From a virus, in the IMG/VR virus record IMGVR_UViG_3300021519_000751, positions 1 to 28,709 of that record: a stretch of DNA of 28,709 nt; one strand, 5' to 3'. The position numbers and the translations under genes are program-made. Under the pieces are notes generated by a model. It had not been told where the DNA came from. It saw only the letters and a list, made by a program, of their open reading frames with translations, and searched no databases. This document shows positions 6,489 to 13,665 of the stretch, one piece after another. Within the stretch, counting starts at the first letter, position 1. Every line of letters starts with the position of its first letter.

Positions 6489-7482
6489 TTATTATCTCCT
6501 TTGGAAGTTTCTGACTTAGTATTTCTGCTACGCCCTGTGCATTTTGACTCATACGCTCAAGATCATACTTGCCACAGAACTTTATAAACTTAGCACCAAC
6601 CATGCTAACATTCTTAGGTTCAATGCTCATAAGATAATTGTCAATGTTCTGCTTAATATCCTCAGGCTGACAAGTAAGATCAATCAACGTCTTATTCTGC
6701 TCGTACTTGTCAATAACACGATGCTCAACACCATCATGATCAACCCAACGCTGAAGCATCATATTGTTCCACGCATAGCCCTTCTTATCACGATCTTCAA
6801 ATGCTTCGATAAGACCAACCTTCTTAGCTGTGCCCTTAGTACGCACACCTGGATATGCACTGAATACATTATCAGTGGCATCGCCACGCATGATCTTTTC
6901 AAACAATATCCACTTTGGATCACCAGGAACCTTATGCTCCTTGGTCTTCTTATCCGTTACAGGCTTGCCCTTATCATCGTAGAAGCCATCCAGCTTAATA
7001 GTCTGATTTGTTACACCATTTTCAATAATTACATTTGGTGCGAGAAGCTGGTAAAAATCACTATCAGTACTGCAAATAATATGATCATCGGCAGGATGTA
7101 AAGCAATCCATCGAGCAATAAGATCATCAGCCTCAGCATGATCGCAACGAATAACACTACTATTAGTATTTGCATCAAGCCACTTAACAAGATCATCATA
7201 CGTTTCCCAAAATAACTTGTCTTCTTCTGCTTGAGTTTTACTCATAGCATCCTTAACATCTTGTCTATTACGCTTGTAAGTTTCGGTATGACTCTTACGC
7301 CAACTCCTAGCTTCAAGACAGAAGATAACATGATCAGGCTTAACCTGACGCCATGTCTTCAACAGTGCGTTGAATGTGATGTGGAGACTCATTCCCACTT
7401 TGCTCCAGCTGTCTGCTCCTCGAGCAGCAACGTGACGAGCGCGAAAGAACATGTTTGATGTGTCAACTAGCAAGTATTTCAT
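6481..7482 (-). CDS. rnh: 5'-3' exonuclease / RNase H (T4 Rnh, FEN-like)
   Basis: 333 residues, close to T4 RNase H in length. Metal-binding acidic residues of the FEN/5'-nuclease family are visible: D7 (LLVDTSN), E57 in FCLEARSWRK (where Asp is more usual), E117/D119/D120 (AEADDLIA), D140/D142 (STDSDFYQL) and D201/D204 (GDATDN), followed by a helix-hairpin-helix-like stretch (YPGVRTKGTAKKVG). It should remove RNA primers and flaps on the lagging strand. The start is well fixed by the family N-terminus MKYLLVDTSNMF. The ATG lies 6 nt after a consensus -10 with no ribosome binding site, so the mRNA may be leaderless. It begins a new transcript after the SGNH-like gene. Confidence 0.92.
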   Translation of the reverse strand: MKYLLVDTSNMFFRARHVAARGADSWSKVGMSLHITFNALLKTWRQVKPDHVIFCLEARSWRKSHTETYKRNRQDVKDAMSKTQAEEDKLFWETYDDLVKWLDANTNSSVIRCDHAEADDLIARWIALHPADDHIICSTDSDFYQLLAPNVIIENGVTNQTIKLDGFYDDKGKPVTDKKTKEHKVPGDPKWILFEKIMRGDATDNVFSAYPGVRTKGTAKKVGLIEAFEDRDKKGYAWNNMMLQRWVDHDGVEHRVIDKYEQNKTLIDLTCQPEDIKQNIDNYLMSIEPKNVSMVGAKFIKFCGKYDLERMSQNAQGVAEILSQKLPKEIIND

Positions 7483-7488
7483 AATACT

Positions 7489-7517
7489 AATATATGCTAC
7501 TATTACTGGTTTGTCAA
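7489..7517 (-). promoter_or_regulatory. Strong sigma70-like promoter, ATG 6 nt after -10
   Basis: On the minus strand, TTGACA (7517-7512), a 17-bp spacer and TATATT (7494-7489). The six bases AGTATT separate the -10 from the ATG of the exonuclease gene at 7482. The -35 lies in the last codons of the upstream gene (stop at 7503). Transcription would start at or within one or two bases of the start codon. Confidence 0.8.
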
Positions 7518-8150
7518 GCTCTGAAATATAAGTTTTGTTAAGTTTTTATGACCGTTTACAGTTAAAAATCCATTTGGATTTAGTAAGTTTTCGGTATTTG
7601 CCCAATTTTGGATAGTCTCTTTAAGAAGCCAATTTGCATTTCCTGTGGGTAGTTTTTTATCATTTGAAATCATTAAATGTTTAATACCTTTTGAATCCAA
7701 TATACGACACAGTTCATTAATATTGGATTCAAAAGTAGCATATGCATTGTTCGTTTCAAATGATCTCATATAGTCATACATACTATTTTTAATTATTTCA
7801 TTATCAGCAAGATCATCAATATTGTTGAATATAAATTGATGATACTTTCCATCAATCAAAACTTCTCCATTATAAACAGTTGGCCAGATTATAATGACAT
7901 TTGTTATATTTTCTTTTTCAATTATATTGTATGTATCTCTAAAAATTTTAGAATACGAGTTAAATTCATATGCTTCATTTCGATAAGGTTGGTGTAACAA
8001 TAAACTAAGTATTTTACCAAATGAAACTGTTAAATTAACAGGATGAATTAAATTACCTCGTACTCTTTGATTCTCATCTTGTGATGACCAAGAAAAACTG
8101 CAATTAGCATAACTTGCAGCAGCAAATCCATCACCATTGACATAAATCAT
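7503..8150 (-). CDS. SGNH/GDSL hydrolase-like protein, possibly inactive
   Basis: 215 residues. The N-terminus MIYVNGDGFAAASYA resembles block I of SGNH hydrolases, but the nucleophile Ser is replaced by Gly8 (GDG rather than GDS). A central strand TNVIIIWPTV fits the family's core, and the C-terminal TVNGHKNLTKLIF resembles the block V segment with the catalytic His. The fold call is therefore plausible while catalysis is doubtful, unless a nearby Ser substitutes. The gene is AT-rich. It is the last gene of the long folE transcript and overlaps its upstream neighbour by ATGA. Possible roles include a carbohydrate esterase or a derived binding protein. Confidence 0.55.
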   Translation of the reverse strand: MIYVNGDGFAAASYANCSFSWSSQDENQRVRGNLIHPVNLTVSFGKILSLLLHQPYRNEAYEFNSYSKIFRDTYNIIEKENITNVIIIWPTVYNGEVLIDGKYHQFIFNNIDDLADNEIIKNSMYDYMRSFETNNAYATFESNINELCRILDSKGIKHLMISNDKKLPTGNANWLLKETIQNWANTENLLNPNGFLTVNGHKNLTKLIFQSLTNQ

Positions 8151-8575
8151 GATACTTCAGTCTTCCCCAATCCAAGGTCCTTTTTACTAACTATTTTAGT
8201 GCCAGCTAATGGATTTACTTTGGTTGCTGTACCTGGAAATTGATTCTCAACAATATTTCGGCATACATCATTAAGCCAATTATCAACAATATCTTCGTCA
8301 GTATTACCAACGTAGCCATGTTCAATTAGCAATTCAACAAATTCTTCATTCCAATCTAATTCAATTGATCCAAGTCTAGGATTTCTTGGATCAAAATCAA
8401 ATTTTAGTATATCAACTTTTGGTTCTGCTTTTTCAATTTTCTTTTTAACTTTTGGCTTGGGTTTACGAACTTTCTTAGGCTTAGGAAGCTCTTCTTGTAT
8501 AACAGGAGGAGCTTCGACTGCGGGCTCCTCTTTTTTCTTTTTATTGAACCAGTTGAACATACTGTATTTACTCAT
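8147..8575 (-). CDS. Protein with basic Lys/Pro linker, unknown function
   Basis: 142 residues from the ATG at 8575, which overlaps the queE stop as ATGA; an in-frame ATG at 8632 would lie deep inside queE and lacks support. Residues 1-15 are aromatic (MSKYSMFNWFNKKKK). Residues 16-60 are a Lys/Pro/Glu-rich linker (PKPKKVRKPKPKVKKK). The C-terminal about 80 residues form an acidic globular domain (LDWNEEFVELLIEHGYVG, DIVDNWLNDVCRNIV). No family is recognised. Its place between queE and the SGNH-like gene in one coupled transcript is the only functional hint. Confidence 0.68.
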   Translation of the reverse strand: MSKYSMFNWFNKKKKEEPAVEAPPVIQEELPKPKKVRKPKPKVKKKIEKAEPKVDILKFDFDPRNPRLGSIELDWNEEFVELLIEHGYVGNTDEDIVDNWLNDVCRNIVENQFPGTATKVNPLAGTKIVSKKDLGLGKTEVS

Positions 8576-9402
8576 GCTAGACTTGCATACAAGTGTATTT
8601 GGAGATTTAAAATGTGACCATTGCGAGCACAATACTTTGCAGCATACTCATGATTCTTTTGATTTTCCTTCATATCCAGCAAACCTTCTTCCCAGAAGCT
8701 GATTACTTCATCAACGGCACTGCGCTCTTCCAACGAAATATCATTCTTAGTGCTACGTATTTGCTTGCTCTTCTGAGGTTCCCTATTGTAAATGTTCATA
8801 GGACTAATGAATACTTGTCTAGCTTGTTCTGCCCAGTCTGGAATGCTACTATATGGACTATCGGGATCCGCATTCATAACAAACTTCATGCAATCAGCAC
8901 GGGCAATCATCTTAGGATTAGGCTGTAGATACTTTACAGGCTTGCCATCCTTTTCTAAACACTTAGGACTGACAACTAGTGTAACATAATCTGGAATATC
9001 CTGTACGATGGTTCCGTTGCTTTCAATCTGTACAAATGCAAACTTATGAGCGCAAGTTTCTAGAAATAGAGTTAGATTCTTCTGTAGCATTGGTTCGCCA
9101 CCTGTAACAACAAGACCAATCTTACTAGTACCCCACGAAGGAATCTCGCCGTCGAAGTAATACTTCATTACATTTTGGATACGTTCATGTACCTGCTCGG
9201 GTGTTAGCCAGTCGCCGCCATCAAAATAAGTATCACAGAAGCTACAAGCCAAATTACACTTTGCAAGACGCAGGAACACAGCAGGTTCTCCACGATATGG
9301 TCCTTCACCTTGTAGTGTATAGAAGATGCTAGTAACATATAGCTTATCACCGGCTTTATCAAAATACTTCTGGCCGACAATTTCATTTTTTCCAAACATC
9401 AT
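8572..9402 (-). CDS. queE: 7-carboxy-7-deazaguanine synthase QueE
   Basis: 276 residues. The radical SAM cluster motif C-x3-C-x2-C is CNLACSFC (C49, C53, C56), followed by the QueE-typical D-T. The substrate-side motif LQGEGPYRG (30-38), the TGGEP SAM-binding motif (100-104) and the C-terminal LQIHLYAS are family marks. QueE converts 6-carboxytetrahydropterin to CDG, the first 7-deazaguanine in the pathway. An insertion around residues 140-250 makes it somewhat longer than many bacterial QueE proteins. Two adjacent ATGs (9402, 9399) share an AAGGAA site. It follows queD and two tiny genes in the same transcript. With FolE, QueD and DpdA it forms a DNA-modification pathway. Confidence 0.93.
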   Translation of the reverse strand: MMFGKNEIVGQKYFDKAGDKLYVTSIFYTLQGEGPYRGEPAVFLRLAKCNLACSFCDTYFDGGDWLTPEQVHERIQNVMKYYFDGEIPSWGTSKIGLVVTGGEPMLQKNLTLFLETCAHKFAFVQIESNGTIVQDIPDYVTLVVSPKCLEKDGKPVKYLQPNPKMIARADCMKFVMNADPDSPYSSIPDWAEQARQVFISPMNIYNREPQKSKQIRSTKNDISLEERSAVDEVISFWEEGLLDMKENQKNHEYAAKYCARNGHILNLQIHLYASLA

Positions 9403-9408
9403 AATTCC

Positions 9409-9600
9409 TTATTGATTAAATTGATTAATAAGTGCTTTTCTTGCATCACGTTGATACTGATTATCAAATAGTAAAATAGTTTTACGCAACATTCCAACTG
9501 CTAGTAAAACTAGATCATTCTCATCATCGCACATCATAATCTGTGTTTCGATAGGCATCATCAATCGTTGTATACGCTTTTCCTGTGCTTCTTTATCCAT
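9409..9600 (-). CDS. Small protein, tandem paralogue 2
   Basis: 63 residues, all-helical in appearance. It aligns over almost its whole length with the neighbour at 9600-9782: both share IxxLMxPI, QQ/TQIMMCDD, LxLA and FDxQ blocks. The identical IMMCDD core makes gene duplication clear. The start ATG overlaps the stop of that neighbour (TAATG), and queE follows after 6 bp. The function is unknown; the pair is embedded in the 7-deazaguanine transcript. Confidence 0.72.
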   Translation of the reverse strand: MDKEAQEKRIQRLMMPIETQIMMCDDENDLVLLAVGMLRKTILLFDNQYQRDARKALINQFNQ

Positions 9601-9782
9601 TAGACCATATCCTTAAACATCTTCTTACGACCTTCAATACCAAGCTGACTATCAAAGATTTCTCTTACTCGCTGTAGCATGGCACAAGCAAGCATAAGAA
9701 CATCCTCTCTGTCATCACACATCATAATCTGTTGATCAATTGGCTGCATTAGTTCAGCCATGCGATTTTGAATATCACTCAT
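9600..9782 (-). CDS. Small protein, tandem paralogue 1
   Basis: 60 residues, helical, with the same core as its downstream neighbour (LMQPIDQQIMMCDD, then VLMLACAML and IFDSQ). The ATG at 9782 follows a GAGGAA site formed by the last codons of queD, so it is translationally tied to queD. The invariant Met-Met-Cys-Asp-Asp block could bind a metal or a partner, which is speculation. Function unknown. Confidence 0.72.
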   Translation of the reverse strand: MSDIQNRMAELMQPIDQQIMMCDDREDVLMLACAMLQRVREIFDSQLGIEGRKKMFKDMV

Positions 9783-9784
9783 TA

Positions 9785-10363
9785 TTATTCCTCATAAATT
9801 GCGCTGTTGCCAGCATGTTCAAATACTTCTGCTGACTTAAGACGTACACTCTGACCTACTGGATAACGACTACCGGTCTTCTTATATTCTTCAAGTAGAC
9901 TGTTCATGGCATCATAACACATCTTAGCAAACATTTCACAGCCTACGCCTGGAACAATACGTAGATCGCATAATGCACCAAGTTCAAAAGGTTCCTTCTT
10001 AAGATGAGGAGCAAAATCACGTTCTTTAACAGTCTTACCGCCATCAGGTGATTCGTAAATCTTAGCCTTAATGCCAGTGTTAATCTCAGCCATATTGATA
10101 AAAAAATCTAAATGTGGATCATCAGCAGCAATTACAAGAGTATGATCAAACATAGTTTCTGACCATTCCTTAAACTGCTTGAGACCACCAAAGTCAAATA
10201 CCCAATTGCGATCATCTAGTGTTTCACTCTCGAACACAAGTTTGATACCAATGCTGTATCCATGTAGTGTACTGCAATGACTATGTGTAGCACGCCACTG
10301 ACGGAAACAGCAACTAAGTCCTCGGTCTGTCCCATATGTCTTAGTTGAATAATACTTTGCCAT
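9785..10363 (-). CDS. queD: 6-carboxytetrahydropterin synthase QueD
   Basis: 192 residues, longer than E. coli QueD (about 120) because of a central insertion after DHTLVIAADDP. The zinc/active-site region reads RATHSHCSTLHGYS: Cys30 matches the catalytic Cys, and H27 or H29 plus H34 match zinc ligands, while the usual HGH is HGY. The partner DH pair (D73-H74) and the C-terminal Glu (SAEVFEHAG) are present. The DFGGLK motif is the family's DFxxLK. It should convert dihydroneopterin triphosphate from FolE to 6-carboxytetrahydropterin for QueE. Start follows AAGGAA, with TAATG overlap to the upstream gene. The HGY form appears to be a known long subfamily, so activity is likely but not certain. 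Confidence 0.88.
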   Translation of the reverse strand: MAKYYSTKTYGTDRGLSCCFRQWRATHSHCSTLHGYSIGIKLVFESETLDDRNWVFDFGGLKQFKEWSETMFDHTLVIAADDPHLDFFINMAEINTGIKAKIYESPDGGKTVKERDFAPHLKKEPFELGALCDLRIVPGVGCEMFAKMCYDAMNSLLEEYKKTGSRYPVGQSVRLKSAEVFEHAGNSAIYEE

Positions 10364-10680
10364 TATCGTGTAATTCCTTTACGTAGCATTTCCATTGTGA
10401 TAGCGTGAGCTACACGTTCCTCAAAAACTTCATTTTGACTAATGACATGTAATGAATACTCACTGCGATCCTTAACCATGTCATAATGTCTAAATTCTAG
10501 TACTGTGCCGCCATCAGCGCCGTAGATACTCAGTGTAAGACCATGACTATCTAAACTTCCGTGCCCTGCATATTTTGCACTTGCAACTACCAAAGTACTA
10601 GGATATGGATTTGCTGGCTCATCACGAGTCTCCCAAGCTTCCTTACACTTCTTCCTAAACCAATTATTAAACCACTTCAT
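10363..10680 (-). CDS. Small protein of unknown function
   Basis: 105 residues. A basic/aromatic N-terminus (MKWFNNWFRKKCKEAW) is followed by alternating strands (LTLSIYGADGGTVLEFRHYD, SEYSLHVISQ) and a final helix ending in MEMLRKGITR. The N-terminus could be a peripheral membrane or partner-binding helix. It overlaps the upstream gene as ATGA and the downstream queD as TAATG, so all three are translated together. Family not recognised. Confidence 0.7.
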   Translation of the reverse strand: MKWFNNWFRKKCKEAWETRDEPANPYPSTLVVASAKYAGHGSLDSHGLTLSIYGADGGTVLEFRHYDMVKDRSEYSLHVISQNEVFEERVAHAITMEMLRKGITR

Positions 10681-10910
10681 TCTATTCCCTCATCTTTTTC
10701 CAAATATGAAATCTTTTCACGACGCAGTGTCCTGTTACGCCGACTGCGAATCTCTGCATTTTCCCAAGTCCAACACTCGCCTGTATCATCTTGGAAGACA
10801 ACCCATAGAATATCGTTCTCAGGGCCACTCCAGATCATCCAATGCGCGATTGCTCTGCCTTTGGGAGTCATCAGCGGCATCGGAGGGTCAATCCTAACTA
10901 CGTCTGTCAT
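10677..10910 (-). CDS. Small conserved-type phage protein, unknown function
   Basis: 77 residues. The sequence runs VVRIDPPMPLMTPKG, an AIAHWMIWSGPENDILW stretch, then FQDDTGECWTWENAEIR, ending in a basic tail. From memory a protein of this form, with PPxPLxTPKG and DDTGECWTW, recurs in phages and some bacteria without assigned function. The start ATG at 10910 has a GGAG site 7 nt upstream within the end of the SET gene (17-nt overlap). Confidence 0.75.
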   Translation of the reverse strand: MTDVVRIDPPMPLMTPKGRAIAHWMIWSGPENDILWVVFQDDTGECWTWENAEIRSRRNRTLRREKISYLEKDEGIE

Positions 10911-11295
10911 TTATCTTCTCCACGGTTTGCCAGCCATCATCACATATATTACAATAGTTTAGCGTAAGTTCCTCACCTACATCAATATCCTTATTGGCAA
11001 TGTGAATATATTTTGTAGGACTGATTAGATTAGGAGTGTCGCTATGGTTAATGAATATAATAGTATCAGCATGGCGAATAAACAAATCTAATACTCTGTC
11101 ATAGCAAAAGAAATAATCTACATTCTCAATAAATGCATCATACTTGTTTCTTTCAGCAGTTTTAATATCAATCCAACCATCAATAAGTGGATCATGCCGC
11201 CAGAACACAGAACCGTTTGATATTGGTTCCTTTGCAATTAATCCCAATCCATGTATGCTACTGGATGCCACTTGTGTTCTAAATAACATAGGCAT
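10894..11295 (-). CDS. SET-domain protein (putative lysine methyltransferase)
   Basis: 133 residues, essentially one SET domain. The N-terminal motif SSIHGLGLIAKEPISNGS matches the GxG start of SET domains. FINHSDTPNL matches the N-H-S SAM/knot motif, and IDVGEELTLNYC matches the GEELTxxY catalytic Tyr motif. There is no post-SET Cys cluster except a possible C...C near the end. SET proteins methylate lysines using SAM; in a phage the target could be a host or virion protein. The gene follows folE by TAATG overlap and precedes the 77-residue gene, so it is fully embedded in the 7-deazaguanine transcript. Confidence 0.82.
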   Translation of the reverse strand: MPMLFRTQVASSSIHGLGLIAKEPISNGSVFWRHDPLIDGWIDIKTAERNKYDAFIENVDYFFCYDRVLDLFIRHADTIIFINHSDTPNLISPTKYIHIANKDIDVGEELTLNYCNICDDGWQTVEKINDRRS

Positions 11296-11978
11296 TAACG
11301 AGCATATTCCTGCTGTAGCTTGATATTGTCAAAGAATTCCTTCTTTGTGCCAGCATCAGTATTAAATGCACCCTTAAGCACTGTAGTCTGTGTCAGTGAA
11401 CTATGTGCCATAATGCCTCTGTTCTCACAGCAACCATGCGTTGCCTGTATATAAACAGCAACATTTTCACTGCCAGTAGCTTTTTGAATCTCACGAGCAA
11501 TATCATTGCAAAGCTCTTCCTGCAATGTACCACGTCGAGCACACCACTGTGCAATGCGTGTATACTTGCTAAGTCCAATCAACTTAGTAGCAGCAATGAT
11601 ACCAATGTATGCAACACCAGTAACCGGCTGATGATGATGACTGCACATGGACTTTAGCTCGCTGCGAACAACTAGCATACCAGTATATGCATCACTTCCA
11701 TCATTGGGGAAGCTTGTAGCTTCTGGAGCAGGATTATAACGTCCACTCATTACTTCATTAAAGTACATCTTAGCAAGTCGCTTTGCTGTACCTTTACTGT
11801 TTGGATCTGTTTCTCTGTCAATTACTAATGCATCTAAGACATGTTCAAATGCTTCAGTTGTCTCTTCAATTAGCCTGTCATATTCATCAAAATAGATATA
11901 CTTTGAAATATTATCTCCGGACCAATAACGGCCGCCGTCAGCTTTAATACGATTACGAATAGTTTCTGATACGCTCAT
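11295..11978 (-). CDS. folE: GTP cyclohydrolase I (FolE)
   Basis: 227 residues, normal for the family. The zinc/active-site motifs are MCSHHHQPVTG (C112, H115) and THGCCENRGI (C183 or C184), with substrate-site residues in KLIGLSKYTRI. GTP is converted to 7,8-dihydroneopterin triphosphate, the entry step for QueD. It is the first gene of a long transcript from the promoter at 12022-12050 and has a clear AAGGAA site before the ATG at 11978. The downstream genes overlap one another down to 7503. The Cys-Cys in the second motif replaces a usual Cys-Met and is a minor oddity. Confidence 0.95.
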   Translation of the reverse strand: MSVSETIRNRIKADGGRYWSGDNISKYIYFDEYDRLIEETTEAFEHVLDALVIDRETDPNSKGTAKRLAKMYFNEVMSGRYNPAPEATSFPNDGSDAYTGMLVVRSELKSMCSHHHQPVTGVAYIGIIAATKLIGLSKYTRIAQWCARRGTLQEELCNDIAREIQKATGSENVAVYIQATHGCCENRGIMAHSSLTQTTVLKGAFNTDAGTKKEFFDNIKLQQEYAR

Positions 11979-12021
11979 TTAATTTCCTTATGATCACGCA
12001 GTAGGTATTGCGATATGTTTT

Positions 12022-12050
12022 AATATAGTTTATTTAGGCCTGCACGTCAA
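12022..12050 (-). promoter_or_regulatory. Sigma70-like promoter of the folE-queD-queE transcript
   Basis: On the minus strand, TTGACG (12050-12045), a 17-bp spacer and TATATT (12027-12022). The -35 lies in the last codons of the glycosyltransferase gene (stop at 12034). The start point would be near 12015, leaving about 37 nt of leader with an AAGGAA site before folE. Confidence 0.78.
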
Positions 12051-13116
12051 TAATTGTTTCATACAACTTTGAACCACTAAAAAAGTTTCCAGTTGATGCA
12101 TCATTTAGACTTTTAATAGTACCAGGAAGGTCTACGTTGTTACTACCCATAACATTACGAATTCTTTCCATTAAACGATTCTTGTTACGCAGATAATTAT
12201 CCCAATCCTTAGTCCAATCACTGGGATACTTAAAGAATGTGTCCCACATCTCATCATAGCTAAGACGATTGGGAACCAGTGGATATGTTCCAACAATAGC
12301 ACCTTCGTATACTGAGATGCCCAGTGTTTCCTGCAAGTTGGCACTAAACACAATCTTACTTTCAGCAAGATGTGTATGATATTCATCCTTGCTTAACTGG
12401 TGATCCTGTGCCACAAACCATTCATATTCTGGCATTGATGTAGCAAGATCACGGAATATTTCCAGCTGCTTTTCAGGAGCAAGACGATGAGGGAAGATGA
12501 TCTTATCCTTCTTTGCAGTGTTAACATATGGAGCAAGTATATCATTTAGGTATTCCATTGGCCAGCCAACAATATGAATCTTACCTGGATGCCATTCTAT
12601 CATCTCATCGCTGCTTGGCTCATCAAACAAGTTCAAGCAGAACATATCAAGATGGAATTTAGTAGCAAAGAAGTTATGATCGTAGCAGTAAAACATACTG
12701 GATTCAGCATTACGAACCCATGGAGTATCACCAATCAAACGTCCTAAAAAGTCCTGGGGATCATAGCTGCCAGCGTGCCACATGCCACCTAGCTTAACTG
12801 GAATACCCAATAGTTCGCTCATATACTTTACTTGAATAACAGTTGGATTCCAAGCATCAGTGTATAAGAAGTAATCACCAGCCTTAATTTGACCACTTGC
12901 AAACATCTCAGAAATTTGCAATAGCTGTTGACTCTTATAGCTATTGGTACCGGCAAAGTTAAGGAATGCGCCGGGAGTTGTAGCCTGAGGAACATCGCCG
13001 CCACTAATAACAACAACGTCTAGACCTGCGTCTCTCATTTGCCACGGGAGATACTGCTTCCACTGTGCTGTATAACGAGTTTCAACTGCTTCGAGATCAA
13101 TAATATAAACGGTCAT
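12034..13116 (-). CDS. GT-B fold glycosyltransferase (GT4-like)
   Basis: 360 residues. The C-terminal half has the GT4-type nucleotide-sugar site: KIIFPHRLAPEKQLEIF (about 230), a strand YEWFVAQD, then SKIVFSANLQETLGISVYEG with the E-x7-E-type motif (ETLGISVYEG) and the LVPNRLSY segment. The N-terminal half begins with a Rossmann-like strand (TVYIIDLE) and a Gly-rich loop (ISGGD). It should transfer a sugar from a nucleotide donor; the acceptor cannot be read from sequence. Phage glycosyltransferases are known to modify DNA bases or to alter surfaces. It lies between the oxidoreductase genes and the folE transcript, so modified DNA is a candidate acceptor (inference). Start follows AAGGAA, with ATGA overlap to the upstream gene. 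Confidence 0.78.
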   Translation of the reverse strand: MTVYIIDLEAVETRYTAQWKQYLPWQMRDAGLDVVVISGGDVPQATTPGAFLNFAGTNSYKSQQLLQISEMFASGQIKAGDYFLYTDAWNPTVIQVKYMSELLGIPVKLGGMWHAGSYDPQDFLGRLIGDTPWVRNAESSMFYCYDHNFFATKFHLDMFCLNLFDEPSSDEMIEWHPGKIHIVGWPMEYLNDILAPYVNTAKKDKIIFPHRLAPEKQLEIFRDLATSMPEYEWFVAQDHQLSKDEYHTHLAESKIVFSANLQETLGISVYEGAIVGTYPLVPNRLSYDEMWDTFFKYPSDWTKDWDNYLRNKNRLMERIRNVMGSNNVDLPGTIKSLNDASTGNFFSGSKLYETIIDVQA

Positions 13117-13388
13117 GATGAGTATTCCTTATAATAGTTACTGGACATCCAATGTATTAAACAAATCAGTCCTTGTCCTTCTTGTTTAAATTTTACTGTA
13201 ATTATACGATAATCTTTATACTCAGGATTAATTAATATAACATAATCCTCATACATCTTCAAATTTTCTCTTTGAAATAGTAGTTTCAAACCTGACAATG
13301 TAGCATTACGATTAACCCACCCATCACCTTTACGGTTGATTAATGGAAAATCAACAGCTTCCCAATCTTCACTTAACCATGGTTCCAT
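13113..13388 (-). CDS. Small protein of unknown function
   Basis: 91 residues with many Trp/Tyr residues (EPWLSEDWEAVDFP at the start, LIHWMSSNYYKEY at the end) and two strand-like segments (YVILINPEY, YRIITVKFKQEG). No family recognised. The ATG at 13388 has an AGGTG site only a few bases beyond the U-tract of the terminator at 13402-13426, so its expression depends on read-through or on an unseen promoter. It overlaps the glycosyltransferase gene as ATGA. Confidence 0.68.
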   Translation of the reverse strand: MEPWLSEDWEAVDFPLINRKGDGWVNRNATLSGLKLLFQRENLKMYEDYVILINPEYKDYRIITVKFKQEGQGLICLIHWMSSNYYKEYSS

Positions 13389-13401
13389 AATACACCTAAA
13401 T

Positions 13402-13426
13402 AAAAAGGGCTAGTTTACACTAGCCC
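13402..13426 (-). terminator. Rho-independent terminator / possible attenuator
   Basis: On the minus strand, GGGCTAGT - GTAA - ACTAGCCC (perfect 8-bp stem, 4-nt loop) followed by TTTTTATTT. It ends the transcript containing the gene at 13455-13664. The next gene's Shine-Dalgarno follows immediately after the T-tract, with no clear promoter in between, which suggests partial read-through. Confidence 0.9.
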
Positions 13427-13454
13427 CGTAACTCGTTTCTGGCAGGAAATAGGA

Positions 13455-13664
13455 TTAGTGCTTCGTATTACGGACAAACGCCGCAGCGTCTTCTGTCCAG
13501 TTATTAACTACACGATCCCCACGACGGGCACGTTCAAACTGCCCATATGCGGTATTACGCTTATACAGATCCTTTTCGTCAAAGACGTGACCAAATTCTA
13601 CACAAAATTCACGATATGCATCGAGATCATCGAAAGTACGAGCAACGGTACGGTTCTTAATCAT
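13455..13664 (-). CDS. Small protein of unknown function
   Basis: 69 residues from the ATG at 13664 (MIKNRTVARTFDDLDAY). The frame stays open to 13718, but that extension overlaps the end of the upstream gene, and the 13664 start sits just behind that gene's TAA. The sequence is charged and helical (FDDLDAYREFCVEFGHVFDEKDL, split here in two helices) with a basic patch (QFERARRGDRVV) and an acidic end. No domain recognised. It is the last gene before a strong terminator. Confidence 0.65.
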   Translation of the reverse strand: MIKNRTVARTFDDLDAYREFCVEFGHVFDEKDLYKRNTAYGQFERARRGDRVVNNWTEDAAAFVRNTKH

Positions 13665-13665
13665 A

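Noticed and set aside
6544-7101. 185-codon plus-strand frame opposite the exonuclease gene
   Set aside because: Antisense shadow of a certain gene; no promoter or ribosome binding site.
8576-8632. Longer start (ATG 8632) for the Lys/Pro-linker gene
   Set aside because: It would overlap queE by 61 nt, while ATG 8575 forms the ATGA junction seen throughout this transcript.
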